Below are positions 23,402 to 34,236 of a DNA stretch of 64,000 bases, in pieces (position 1 is the first letter of the stretch; every line of letters begins with the position of its first letter). The stretch lies in assembly GCA_036346205.1 (NCBI GenBank), contig JARFJB010001979.1, positions 825,501 through 889,500 of the forward strand, given 5' to 3'. The DNA comes from Vesta saturnalis. Taxonomy: Eukaryota; Arthropoda; Insecta; Coleoptera; Lampyridae. The position numbers and the translations under genes are program-made. Below the pieces are notes generated by a model, which was not told where the DNA came from, searched no databases, and was given only the letters and a program-made list of their open reading frames with translations.

Positions 23402-24784
23402 TATATTAAATACAAGTAACAAGAGATATGTACAGATTTCTTAAAATTTTAATATTCAAGGTCCTTATTCTCCATAAACTTTTTGCATGCATTGTATTAA
23501 ATAGAACATAAAGTTGCCCACAACGTAAATGAATCACACATAGGAAGGAAGATCTAGTAATCTTGTCGAGGCACACTTCTTGACGTTTTACAAGTTCAAT
23601 GTCCGTTATAACTAGAATTAAAGAATAAAATAAAACTCGTAGATTTACGCAAGCTGTTTACCTACGAGTTTATTACGATAAAAAAAGTACGGTTCTCATC
23701 TTACAACAATTGGAGGGGGGCGATGATGAGTAATACTATGGAAGCGAAAAAACAGAATGTTACATGTACCACGTACATGACTAATAATCTCTTGAAACAT
23801 TTTACCTTGATTATTAATTACTTAAGCCAACGGGAAACACATTTTGCCACTGTTTTTTAAAAAAAAAACCCGTTAGGAATTGGGTAATGCAGGTGCGTTG
23901 AAATCACCTCATAAGAAGCAATTTATTTTATTAATAATTCAGAAAGACATTTCCTTTGGCAAACTATTTTCTAAGTTTAAAATTATAAATTTGCTTGCCA
24001 AAACAAATCCATTTTTATTTAACGCGTGTAATAGTGATTATTTATTTACTAATAAAAAATACCGTTAAATAAGTATAGTAAACAAAATTAAAGTTGGAGA
24101 TAAAATACCGTTAATTAAGTAATACATTCAAGGAATTTAAAGGCATAACCCCCATAAACAGAATAAGCATCTATAAAAGTGTGTATCAAAACAGTTAAAG
24201 ACACCATCAGGTGTGCGCATAACAAGCCCACTTCGATTATTTATATCTACAGTCCACCCACGCAACCTGCACTGCGTTATTTTCATTTCGACAAGGCCAC
24301 TAAATATTATGCTATGAAAACACCATTCTTTTAGTCGGATATTTTTAGACATTATATGTTATAATATAATAAAATCCACTATCACATTTACGAGGCAGAT
24401 TCTAAAAAACAAACTGCAATAATCAACCTCTTTAACGTAAATTGATGTGACTTCTCCTAAATAATATTTTTTTACCACTTTGAATTTAGTTTTATTTACG
24501 CATAAAGTTTCCCCATAAAATATTTAATTGCTTTTATGTTAATATTTTTAGGCAGGCAACATGTTTTAAGTTCATTTTTATTGGGAGCGAAACATTTTTA
24601 GTTTCGTAAGGTATCGGATTTTTTAAAATTATATTAAAGGCAACAGCTCTTTCAATTAACAATAATTATTATTTGAGAAATAATTTAATTTTTTTAGTGA
24701 GATACTAAAAACGCCTGTTTCAACTGGACTGCGAATCGGTCTCCGGAGACTGATATGCAAGGTCGTTCCTAACGTATCTGCCGT
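23402..24784. other. Non-coding stretch
   Basis: No recognisable gene. A short minus-strand frame at 24352-24137 contains CRLRGWTVDINNRSGLVMRT, not repetitive but not recognised; I do not call it a gene. Confidence 0.4.
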
Positions 24785-24900
24785 CCGTATGCGAAAATAA
24801 TTTTCCCGCCCCTAACTTCTGCTTAATAATAATTTCTTTGAAGAAATTTTACCTTAAATAAAACACAGGAAATGTGAAAAAAATAAATTGTATTTCGGAG
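24785..24900 (+). repeat. Direct repeat, left copy
   Basis: About 115 bp starting CGTATGCGAAAATAATTTTC and including CCTTAAATAAAACACAGGAA. It recurs in the same orientation at 26831-26946. The pair flanks about 1.9 kb containing an unknown small reading frame and a minisatellite. Confidence 0.85.
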
Positions 24901-25219
24901 GGAAGAACATTTAAACTACTAGTAGTGTGGCACGAAGGCGTCGCTAGCACAGTAAAAAAGACATCATTTCCGCTTATTACGCTTTTTTTAAATCGAGACA
25001 AAGAAATATAACTATTTGAATCGACAACTGCTCTGCCCAGAATACGAACTGGGCTCTTTTTTCTTATTTTGTAAAAACACTGAAAGTTAAATATTTTAAC
25101 CAGGACATTCCTTCATGTCCACCGATCATATCCATTACCAGGTGGAACTAACGATAGGATTTTGATGATTTTGTGTCATGTGTGTCAACAGCTAATGGCG
25201 GCAAACTGATTTTATTAAA

Positions 25220-25583
25220 ATGAATTTGACGAACTTTTTTAACTGGAAAGTTTTTTCATACAAATTTAAACTTAAAAGAGCTAATTTTTATTTCAAAGAT
25301 GATACAATGGCAGTTTTCACTAGAAATGAAAATATCTTTCAATATAAAACCAAATTTGAGGACGGAGAGGAGTTTAAAACCCTTACACTTTCTCAATAAT
25401 AAAATATTTAAGCCTGGCATCCCTAGGGCTGACCCGAGAGAAAGAAACCACGGAGTAAATGTAACCCGACGGAACACTTTAATATCTACCCTTGGACCGA
25501 TTATGCCAAAAACCCGGCTAAAATTTTGGCAAGAACTGGATGTTCAAGGTGATCCACGTGCTAATGACGATGATGCTGAGTAA
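25220..25583 (+). pseudogene. Small unrecognised reading frame with a frame break
   Basis: ATG 25220 opens MNLTNFFNWKVFSYKFKLKR and continues through DDTMAVFTRNENIFQYKTKF to a stop at about 25397 (59 codons). A second frame then carries KIFKPGIPRADPRERNHGVN, TRRNTLISTLGPIMPKTRLK, FWQELDVQGDPRANDDDAE and stops at 25583. The two segments look like one protein of about 115 residues split by a frameshift near 25390. I do not recognise it. The C-terminal RRNTLISTLG...RLKFW pattern recalls small accessory proteins associated with transposons, a weak impression. It lies between the direct repeats 24785 and 26831, so it may belong to the same element. Confidence 0.35.
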
Positions 25584-25914
25584 ATATTATATTTCATTCT
25601 GTAGTTTTTTATGATGTAATACCAGAATTGAAAATATATTAATAAATGATACAACTCATCTTAGCCATATCTGCACCTTAAACCAATTTGTTCAAATTTT
25701 ACCAAACAAAATTGTCCTATCTTACAAAGTTCAAAATCTGGTTAACTTAACTAGCTAACTAAAAGAATAATAAAATTATTTACCAATTAACAAACTTCAA
25801 TGGTAAATTTGAATAGAATCTAAAGGGTGGCCGGCACATAAAGAAAAAGTAAATCGTCAATATCTCGAAATATTATTATATTCAGTTAGGACGCTTCAAC
25901 TAGAACGGCAGTAT
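25584..25914. other. Non-coding stretch
   Basis: AT-rich, no feature seen. Confidence 0.5.
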
Positions 25915-26245
25915 ACTTCCGCGAAGGTTTCTGGCATAAATAATTTTAAATATCGACCCCCCAGAGGAGGGGGCCTCATATGCATACTACACTATTCACC
26001 CGATTACCATGAAACTTTGGGAAGTTATTGAGTACACTCCCGCGAAGGTTTCTGGCATTAAAATTTTTTAAATATCGGCTCCCGGAGGGGGGGGGGGATT
26101 ATATGCATACTACAACATTCATCCGATCGCCACAAAACTTTGACAAATTGTTGGGTACATTCGCGCGAAGATTTTAAACATCGGCCCCCTAGGGGGACCC
26201 CTCATATGCATACTAATTTATCCGATCGCCATGAAAGGGAGAGCG
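25915..26245. repeat. Minisatellite, unit about 120 bp, three units
   Basis: Each unit holds CGCGAAGGTTTCTGGCAT (shortened in the third), a TTTTAAATATCG box, a run of C and G around CCCCC...GGGGG, CATATGCATACTA, and a CCGATCGCCA-type end. Units start near 25915, 26037 and 26158. The GC-rich hairpin-like core (CCCCCTAGGGGG in the third unit) stands out from the AT-rich surroundings. Confidence 0.85.
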
Positions 26246-26246
26246 A

Positions 26247-26830
26247 GAGGAAGAGGGTGAATGTGTTTTATATTTGAGCGCAGTAAAGCGCGCCGGGTAC
26301 TGCTAATTTACTATATAAACTGTTTAGCAGTAAATTTCAAAATTCAAATTCTAAAAGCAAATAATATATATTTTGTCATTCCGAGATTGTCGTCAAAGTT
26401 CGAGCAGATGGTTACGTCGGTATCTTTTTCGGGGGTAGAGATCCTCTGAAGCCATTGATTAGATTCAGATTTCGTTTTCATAACAATTTGAATTAAAAAG
26501 TCAGAAGCCAGAAAGCGTCCAAATGATTTTGTAAAATTTTCAATCTTCTCAGTTTTGCTGAGATGTCAGCAAGCGTGGAATCCACCTATCTGACACCTTA
26601 CTCTTGTTCAAATTGTTATGCAACATGTCGATTACACTGGGTTCAGATATTTCAAATGTCTTACTAATGGTAGAAACCTTCACACGCCGATTCTCCAGTA
26701 ACCCTTTTGGTAAATTGAAAATTTAAACACGATTATCACCCAATTAAAATACTTATCTTTTAGGTATTAAATAGGGTATTTTTTATTTACTTTATACAAT
26801 TATCGTGGTCAGTAGATGGTAGTATTTTGT
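26247..26830. other. Non-coding stretch
   Basis: No gene recognised between the minisatellite and the right direct repeat. Confidence 0.45.
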
Positions 26831-26946
26831 GCCCGTATGCGAAAATAATTTCCCGTCCCTAACTTCTGCTTAACAATAGTTTCTTTGAAGAAATTTAACC
26901 TTAAATAAAACACAGGAAATGTGAAAAAGTAAATTGTATCTCGGAA
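26831..26946 (+). repeat. Direct repeat, right copy
   Basis: Matches 24785-24900 with a few substitutions and short indels (CGTATGCGAAAATAATTTCC ... ACACAGGAAATGTGAAAAAG). Confidence 0.85.
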
Positions 26947-27533
26947 AAATAAGTCAGCGGAACTTATCATAAATTAACATGAATAGATATTTATACCTAC
27001 TTAATATTAATGGATACATAGAATCCTTGTTTATATATAAACAAGGATAGAATAAGATTGGAATAAACTTTGATTGATAATTTAACATGAATACACATTT
27101 ATACTATTTAATATGTACTTATATTTATTCATACATTCTTATTATGAAAAATTTAAATAAATTTTGCTTTCCTTGTTTTTTTAAAGCAAATTCTCAAATA
27201 ATATCGGATACCTTTATATCTTCACAAATTGTCTTTTCTATATTAATAATAGATACAGTGCGACAAAGTACACAAAAACCCCGGAAAATATGTAAACTAA
27301 ATTGGTTGGTAATGCGATCAAAATGTTTAACAGTTTAACCAATCAGAATTAAGATGTACAAACCTTGGCATAAATTCGTCATTCACCGTTTATCCACATT
27401 TGAACATTGTGTTTTTGAAAATCGCTAATATTGTTGTTTATTTCCTACACTACGTTAAAACAATCATTTTCAAGATTGCGTTTACCTTATTAGTGAAATT
27501 GGTAGGTTAGGTATTACAAATTTTCAGTAATCA
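26947..27533. other. Non-coding stretch
   Basis: AT-rich. Apart from the palindrome at 27023-27048 nothing is seen. Confidence 0.5.
27023..27048. repeat. 26-bp perfect palindrome
   Basis: The half-site ATCCTTGTTTATA is followed directly by its exact reverse complement. There is no spacer. Confidence 0.9.
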
Positions 27534-29170
27534 TAAACTGCTGGCCACTCGAACTTACACATAGTGATTTTTAGGCAAAATTTAAAGTTAAATATTTTCA
27601 ATAGGAATGCAAATTTTTGAACGCGGCTTGCAAATTTTAAGAGCTAGTTTTTTTTGGATTAAGCTGCATGACGTATATTTATCGTAGGACCATAGGTTTA
27701 TTATATACGGGGTGATCAATGAAGTCATGCAAAAAATCAAAAAGTTTGTATGAGTGAAATATCCGCAAAAAATTTTTTTGGTCATTGCAATATGGTTCGT
27801 TACTAAGGTAACATCAATATCTCTAGACATTTTTGTCAGTTTTTGGTTTAACGCCCTTAGGCCTTGCACACACTACTCAACATAAAATATGGGGAAGCAA
27901 AATTTTTAAAATGCTATAACTTGACATTGCATTGACGATTCTTGATGATTTTTGCGGATTTGGAATCCTTGTTTCACGTAGATTTTCTATGGTCTAAGCA
28001 TTTTATTTGAGGGTTGAAATTTACACATTAAACCGGGTCGATAATAAACAAAAACGTAGGGTACGACGCCCTCTAAGGTTTGGCATTATTTAAAAATATT
28101 CTAAAAATAAATTCTCGCCTCAAGTTGTTTTTATTAAATGTTCTTTTTACTGTTCTATCCGAAACTCACACCCTACTTTGTTGTCTCAAAGAGTCATTCA
28201 GTTTTACAGAATACTTTGTCCACCCGCATGCCCATAATTATGATCGGGTGTAATTCCCACGAGACGCGTCAATTTCAAAGTAGGCGTTGGAAAAAAAATG
28301 TATTTTAGAAATAATCTGACACATTTCAATGTTATAATTTTGTAAATTTTAATTAATATGAGGCGTTTAAGCACGGCAGAAAGGGAAAATTGCATTCGAC
28401 TTCTCAACGAAGGAATGTCAAAAGAGCAAATTTCGCACATTTACAATGTTAGCCGAAAGACAATTTATAATTTGAACCGTCGCGTCGAAACTACTGGTGA
28501 TCATAATTATGGGCATGGGGGTGGACATACAAAAAGAATAAACCAAAGAACCGAAAGAATTTTAATGAGAGAAACTATGCAGAATAGAACAAAGAACTTT
28601 AGAAAACTGAATGACTCTTTAAGACAACAAACTGTGGTGAGAGTTTCGAACAGAACAGTGAGAAGAACGTCGACCCGGTATAATGTGTAAATTTCAACCC
28701 TCAAATAAAATACTTAGACCATAAAAAATCTACGTGAGACAAGGACTCCAAATCCGCAAAAATCATCAAGAACTGTCAATGCAATGTCAAGTTATAGCAT
28801 TTAAAAAAAAATGCTACCCAAATTTTATGTTGAGTAGTGTGTGCAAGGCCTAAGAGCCTTAATCCAAAAACTGACAAAAACGTCTAGAGATATTGTTACC
28901 TTAGTAACGAACCATATTGCACCAAAAAAATTGTTTGCGGAAATTTCACTCATACAGACTTTTTCATTTTTTGTATGACTTCATTGATCACCCCGTATAT
29001 AATAAACCTATGGTCCTACGATAAATATACGTCATGCAGCTTAATCCGAAAAAAAACTAGCTCTTAAAATTTGCAAGCCGCGTTTAAAAATTTGCATTCC
29101 TATTGAAAATATTTAACTTTAAATTTTGCCTAAAAATCACTATGTGTAAGTTCGAGTGGCCAGCAGTTTA
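27534..29170. mobile_element. Palindromic Tc1-like element derivative
   Basis: The ends TAAACTGCTGGCCACTCG (27534) and its inverse at 29170 include TA. The outer ~520 bp arms (27534-28060 and 28680-29170) are nearly identical in inverted orientation. The mirror continues inward through transposase-coding sequence: CCCATAATTATGATC near 28229 mirrors GATCATAATTATGGG near 28499, and a GAATGACTCTTT box occurs at both sides. The element is therefore two inverted copies of one transposon end, about 0.7-0.8 kb each, meeting near 28340. The left copy keeps about 80 bp that the right lacks. It has no complete transposase. Confidence 0.85.
28358..28690 (+). pseudogene. Tc1-like transposase, N-terminal DNA-binding part only
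   Basis: ATG 28358 gives MRRLSTAERENCIRLLNEGM, a paired-type helix-turn-helix (EQISHIYNVSRKTIYNLNRR), then ETTGDHNYGHGGGHTKRINQ, the GRR-like basic stretch, and a second helix-turn-helix (VRVSNRTVRRTSTRYNV), ending at 28690. Tc1 transposases carry exactly this bipartite paired-like domain before a DDE domain, which is absent because the frame runs into the element's inverted arm. A degraded mirror copy lies on the minus strand at about 28300-28090. Confidence 0.85.
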
Positions 29171-29313
29171 GTTAATATAACCTCAACATGAATTATGCTT
29201 TTTAATTTTTTTTACTTCTATATACGTAACACACGAATAACAAAACTCTCTACTATATGTGTAAATTCTCAATTACGTAATACGGTTCCGCAATGAAAAT
29301 TAGAACTGCTATT

Positions 29314-29318
<5 letters not shown>

Positions 29319-29362
<44 letters not shown>
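29319..29362. repeat. (TA)n microsatellite
   Basis: About 22 TA units abutting the left end of DD41D element D. Confidence 0.97.
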
Positions 29363-29364
<2 letters not shown>

Positions 29365-31065
29365 GGTGGTGACTCGTCAAGCGCATCATAGGGATTTACA
29401 TGTATAATTTTTATTTGCGAAATATTGGCGTCCCATTTTAATTTATATTTTCAAAATTTTGTATGTCTTGTAGAAAATAAAATTAAATGTTATTTTAAAT
29501 ACTTTAGTTTACATTTCGAGATTTAATCAAAAAATTAATTAAAATAAAGTACTCGCATTTATTTAGAAAATCGCATTGCCATGGAATTTTGAAGTATCTA
29601 ACAATTTCAATTACAAACGTCAAACAGTTTTCATTTTATGTTGCAAGATTTAAATAAATAATTGAAAATGAATTCATATTCCATATCGGAAAAAGTAGAA
29701 ATGATTGAACTGTTTGTGCCGGTAATAGTGCTCGACAAGTTAGTGCGTTATTTAGCGTTAAGTATGCAGATAGGCCAATACCTGCGCACACAACCGTAAC
29801 TCGGATCGTACAGAAATTCGAAAGGACAGGAAGTATTGCATCAAATTGCAGATGCAATAGGATTAATAACGACCATGGTGTTGATATGGAATTGGATAGT
29901 GCGATCAACGTTGTAATAAGAGTTATCGAAAACCCGAATACAAGTTTACGGCAATTGGGGTAACAATTTGGCATGCACCATACAAACGCTCCAAAAATTT
30001 TACAAAAAGCAAAATTCCATTCTTACAAGTTTCAACATCATCAAGAACTATTACCAAGAGATATGGAAAATAGAAGTGAGTTTTGCTTTGAAATGGTAGA
30101 ACGAATAAATGCTGACCGAAATTTATTAAGCTGCATATGTTTTACGGATGAATGTCCGTTCACATTAAATAATGAACCTAATATTCAAAATTGTCGAACA
30201 TGGGCCACTGAAAATGCTTATAATATGGTGACGACAAGAACTCAATACCCTCGTAAAGTAAATGTGTGGATTGGAATTTTTGGTCATCAAATTATCGGTC
30301 CCTTTTTCATTGACGGTAATTTAACAGGTGACATTTTTTTGCAACTTCTCCAAAATCAGATAATACCAGCACTCATGGAGGCCGCAATGTTCAAGCCTGG
30401 TTTCAAATGGATGGTTGCCCTGCGCACAATTGTCGCAGGGTTCGAGAATTTGTAAACAATCGATTTAATAATAGAGTGATTGGTCCAAATTGTGAAATAA
30501 AATGGGCAGCTAGATCACTAGATCTATCGCCGAATGACTTTTTCCTTTGGGGACACTAAAAATCTAAAATTTATGATGGCCATACATTTATAAATACAGA
30601 AGAATTAAAGAATTTTGAAATATCGAGTGTGATCGAATATCACCATACCAGTTAGCAAATGTCAGACGAGAATTCTACGATCGTTTAGGATATTGCCTGG
30701 CAGTCAATGGTGGAATATTTGAACATTTAATTCGTAAATAAGTTTATTATTATTTTCATCGAATAATGTTTTTCAAAACTAATAAATTCATTTTAAAGCG
30801 TTGTTTTATTTTTGACAACGAAATAGATATTTCAAAATTGCATGGCAATGTGATTTTTGAAAATAAATAACTTTTCGTTTTAATTATTGATTTTGCAATA
30901 AATCTTTATGCAATAACTTGTAAAGCATAAAAATATGATATCTTATTTTATTTTCAATAGTGGGACCAATTTTCAAAAGTTTAAAATAATATGGAGAGCC
31001 AATAATTAGCAATTTAATATTTTACATGTAAATCCCTACGGTGCGCTTGACGACTCACCACCCGG
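29363..31065 (+). mobile_element. DD41D element D with paired inverted ends
   Basis: The left end CCGGTGGTGACTCGTCAAGC and the right end, inverted as CCGGGTGGTGAGTCGTCAAG, share about 45 bp including GTAGGGATTTACATGTA-type sequence. TA precedes 29363 and follows 31065. Length is 1703 bp. It encloses a single transposase relic. Confidence 0.9.
29668..30741 (+). pseudogene. DD41D transposase, copy D (all three Asp retained, frameshifted)
   Basis: ATG 29668 gives MNSYSISEKVEMIELF, then the frame shifts. The N-terminal domain continues as NSARQVSALFSVKYADRPIP ... TVTRIVQKFERTGSI and VIENPNTSLRQLG. From about 29973 a long frame carries PRKVNVWIGIFGHQIIGPFF, with the first Asp in CICFTDECPF. Another shift near 30400 is needed to read FQMDGCPAHNCRRVREFVNN with the second Asp and KWAARSLDLSPNDFFLWG with the third. 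The two Asp are separated by 41 residues. It ends GGIFEHLIRK and TAA at 30741. At least three frame breaks, including a TAA in place of a codon after FFLWGH. Confidence 0.9.
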
Positions 31066-31505
31066 TACATACATACATATATAAAGGGTGTATTTTAAAA
31101 TCACCGACAAACGAAAACTGGAGATTCTATGATTCAAAATAAGACAAAAATGATCATAAACGCTTCCCGAAAATGCTTCCTAACCGAGATACAGGTTGAT
31201 TATAAAATACTTTTTTTAAGGTTTTTTTAAGATTCCTCAAAAACTCTGAGATTTGGTACACCTAAATGTCTAATTAAATACAATTAATCAGGTGAGTTTG
31301 AGTCAACTGACACCATCCAGTGGCGTAGAATATTTTATGTTAATCAGTTTTAGTAAAAAAAACGCACGCCCCTGGTTTTTTTTGAAGAAATATTTTTTTG
31401 ATAGATTCAACATTTAATTCTGCAAATAAAATCTTACTTAGTATTTTTTCGATTCGGCACCCCGTTTTTGAAATATTTTGCATTAACATAAACGACCACA
31501 TTATT
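31066..31505. other. Non-coding; probable end of another mariner-type element
   Basis: AAAGGGTGTATTTTAAAATC begins after a TA-rich stretch near 31086 and looks like a Tc1/mariner terminus. Its inverted partner was not found, so it may be the remaining end of the element that held transposase relic E. Confidence 0.4.
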
Positions 31506-31517
31506 CAATAAAAATCA
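31506..31517 (+). repeat. SINE target-site duplication, left
   Basis: CAATAAAAATCA, repeated exactly at 31888-31899. Confidence 0.9.
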
Positions 31518-31887
31518 CCGAGCTGGTAGTGTAGTGGTGACACGATCTGCTTAGCATTCGGGAGGTAATGGGTTCGATTCCCGTTACCGTCTACCTTGTA
31601 TGAGGTTTTTCAGGGGTTTCCTCATACACATGTAGCGGCATGGTCACTGCGTATATGCACACCATCTGCGGCTACTTAGGCGAATGCTGGGGTAGTATTT
31701 TCCCCTCAGAACCCTAACTCGTTCCTTCCGATCCTATCCTGACCACACCTATCCTTAATCCCACCATGCATATATACGTAACGTATGTATGTATGCTGAA
31801 TCCATGATTGTGGCTGAAGGAGCTCGGGAAGCTCGAGCAGCCCGCCCTCCCCTTGGGAGGAATGAAATCGTTGACTTTTCCTTTTTC
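31518..31887 (+). mobile_element. tRNA-derived SINE, copy 1, full length
   Basis: The head resembles an alanine-type tRNA. TAGTGTAGTGGTGACACG is the A-box and D-arm, TGCTTAGCAT forms an anticodon loop with AGC, and GGTTCGATTCC (31571-31581) is a perfect B-box. A 290-bp unrelated body follows and ends in a pyrimidine tail (CTTTTCCTTTTTC). Perfect 12-bp duplications flank it. RNA polymerase III would use the internal promoter. A second, 5'-truncated copy lies inverted at 49655-49893, so this is a real family in the genome. Confidence 0.93.
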
Positions 31888-31899
31888 CAATAAAAATCA
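31888..31899 (+). repeat. SINE target-site duplication, right
   Basis: CAATAAAAATCA, identical to 31506-31517. Confidence 0.9.
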
Positions 31900-31994
31900 A
31901 AATTTGTTTTATTTTACAAAAAATAACGCAGTTAACTATTGGGTACATTATTAAAGAGATATTGAAGGAATCAAAAACAAAATGATAATTATTT

Positions 31995-32828
31995 TTATAC
32001 ATATCGTTCAAAATGTCCTTCCTTTTGAATGCAAGCTTGTATCCTTCTTAGCAAATGAAACCTAACACACTGAAAAATTTGTGGCATAGCCCTAATCTCA
32101 TCGCATGCCATCTGTATGCGATTCCAAAGTTGCTCTCGATTATCAATTTGAACAGAATAGACCCGAGTTTTCAGATACCCCCACACAAAAAAGTCAAGTG
32201 GGTTTAAATCTGGCGATCGCGCCGGCCACGGTACTTCACTTCCTCGTCCAATCCAGCGTCCAAGGAACCATGCATTTAAAAATTCTCTGACGTTTCGTGT
32301 AGAATGTGGTGGTGCACCATCATGCATGAAATACATGTTCATTCTAACATCTAACGGTGCGTCGTCAAACAATTCTGGCAAATCTTCTCTCAAAAAATTT
32401 GAATAGAATTCGCCAGTAAGTCTTTGAGGAAAACGGATAGGTCCGATTAGGTGATCGTTTAGTATACCTATCCAAATATTTTCGCTAAGTCTATGTTGGT
32501 GAACTACAGTTGGATGCTGATTTTTATCTAACTATTTGTGGGAATTATGCAAGTTTATTATTCCATTTCGGGAAAAAATACACTCATCAGTGGTCAATAA
32601 GTTTCTAACAAATTGTACATCTTCAGCATTTTTATTTAAAAACCATTCGCAAAAATTCGTTCGACGAAGATGGTCAGCAGGCACTAATGCATGCACTTTT
32701 TGTAGATGAAAGAGATGTAAATTTTGTTCTCGTAAAACTTTCCAAGACTCCAGTTCTCGTTTGGAATAATTAATTTTTTCACAGTAATTAGACACAAACA
32801 ATGAATTACAAAACACGCGCAAATGCAA
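31995..32828 (-). pseudogene. DD41D transposase, copy E (one nonsense codon in the readable part)
   Basis: From 32828 down, the minus strand reads WKVLREQNLHLFHLQKVHAL, the conserved linker. The first Asp follows in LTTDECIFSRNGIINLHN. A single TAG at 32531-32529 interrupts, and in the same frame come NIWIGILNDHLIGPIRFPQR, YFMHDGAPPHSTRNVREFLN (second Asp) and WPARSPDLNPLDFFVWGYLK (third Asp, 41 residues later). It ends EGHFERYV at 31995. The helix-turn-helix N-terminus is missing or replaced: the residues before WKVLREQ do not fit the family. This is one of the best-preserved catalytic domains in the window, but it is not intact. Confidence 0.92.
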
Positions 32829-33481
32829 CTATTTTAGCAAACATAAGATACGTAAACTGTCAAATGCAAAGCAATCTCTGATTTATTTGATTTGGTTATT
32901 ACTGAAGGATAAATATTGTGTTGTTAAGTTTTAATTACAAATATTAGCTCGTTTACATTTTATTTACCGGTTAAAAATATTAGATCAGCTCATGCGCTTC
33001 AATATACAAGGCGTGAACACAACCAGCTACAAGGCTAAATCGTATGTTTTAAATTTTCCTCTCACAAATTGTCAATTTTACAAATATTTGATTAATTTTG
33101 ACCTAAAATTATGTAATTTATATTATTAAAACTATTTCCAGGTAAAACCCGATTTTATGATGTTTCGTAATAAAAGCAGAGGGGAATAAATGGTATTTTT
33201 ATTTTTTTTTTCATTTGGTCGAAAATTGGTATATGGGAGTCTTTGTTGCATTCTAAATACTTTTTCTTAATACAATTTTTCGATATCTTGTCAATTTGAC
33301 CCATTTTTCGGCATCACAGTTAACATTTTTCAAAATTCCCGCCAAATCTATGGTCACGTGACAAATGTCACAATGGATTTTTTTGGTTGTCAAGACATGC
33401 AGAAGCGAACCTCCAACAGAGTTTTTCAGAAATTTCAATAATAACAATTTCTCCCATATGTGTCCAACTTTATGGCGGTCC

Positions 33482-33484
<3 letters not shown>
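32829..33484. other. Non-coding stretch
   Basis: No gene seen. GGCGGTCCCTG at 33474-33484 directly abuts the next (TA)n tract and resembles a mariner-type end. Confidence 0.45.

Positions 33485-33543
<59 letters not shown>
33485..33543. repeat. (TA)n microsatellite
   Basis: About 28 TA units immediately after a CCCTG terminus. Confidence 0.97.
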
Positions 33544-33549
<6 letters not shown>

Positions 33550-34236
33550 GTAAAATTAAAATTATTGTAAAATGGATACACTTCTTAATGTAGTTTAGTA
33601 TAAAGCACATATACCTTATATTGGTTGTAGCCACAGCATAATTAGGAGCTCAAGCCCATTTGTTCTATTAATCTAGATCCGCCTCAACTTTTTGTTGTGT
33701 GAATTTAGGTAAACATGTATTGATAATGTTATATAAAGAAATTTGTAAATACTGTGTAAGAACATATTGTCACTCCACTAAATTATAACTTTCATTTTGG
33801 AGAAATGAAGAGCGTAACGAAATAACATCGGAAATACAGTTTATCGATGGTACAAGAGATTATTTGATAGATTCTACATTTAGTAGATGAATAATTTTAG
33901 TGAATGAATGATAGTTTATACAATTTGCCAATTATATGTACACACATATAAAACGGAAACATATTTCAGATTAAACATTACATTTGATAATGCGCTTGCT
34001 GTTGTTGAATGCGTGTTTATTTAGTATACAGGTATGGAAAAATATTATCGCGGGTCTGACTTATAATAAGTAAAACAAAGAAAGTTCACGTGCTAAGTGA
34101 GATAGAATACACAACAAACAAAAAGCGCTGATGCCATACGTGCGTCTTTTCAGTAGGCTAGTATCAATGACACATTTAATTGCCACTGTCAACGAGAATT
34201 GAAAATCAATGTTTTTGCAAGTCCGACACTATACTC
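33544..34236. other. Non-coding stretch
   Basis: No gene or repeat recognised. Confidence 0.5.

Noticed and set aside
29636..29974. Minus-strand 112-codon frame
   Set aside because: Shadow of the DD41D transposase D on the plus strand; no domain.
31518..31595. Functional tRNA gene
   Set aside because: B-box is perfect, but arms pair poorly, a 290-bp SINE body follows, and exact duplications bracket the whole unit.
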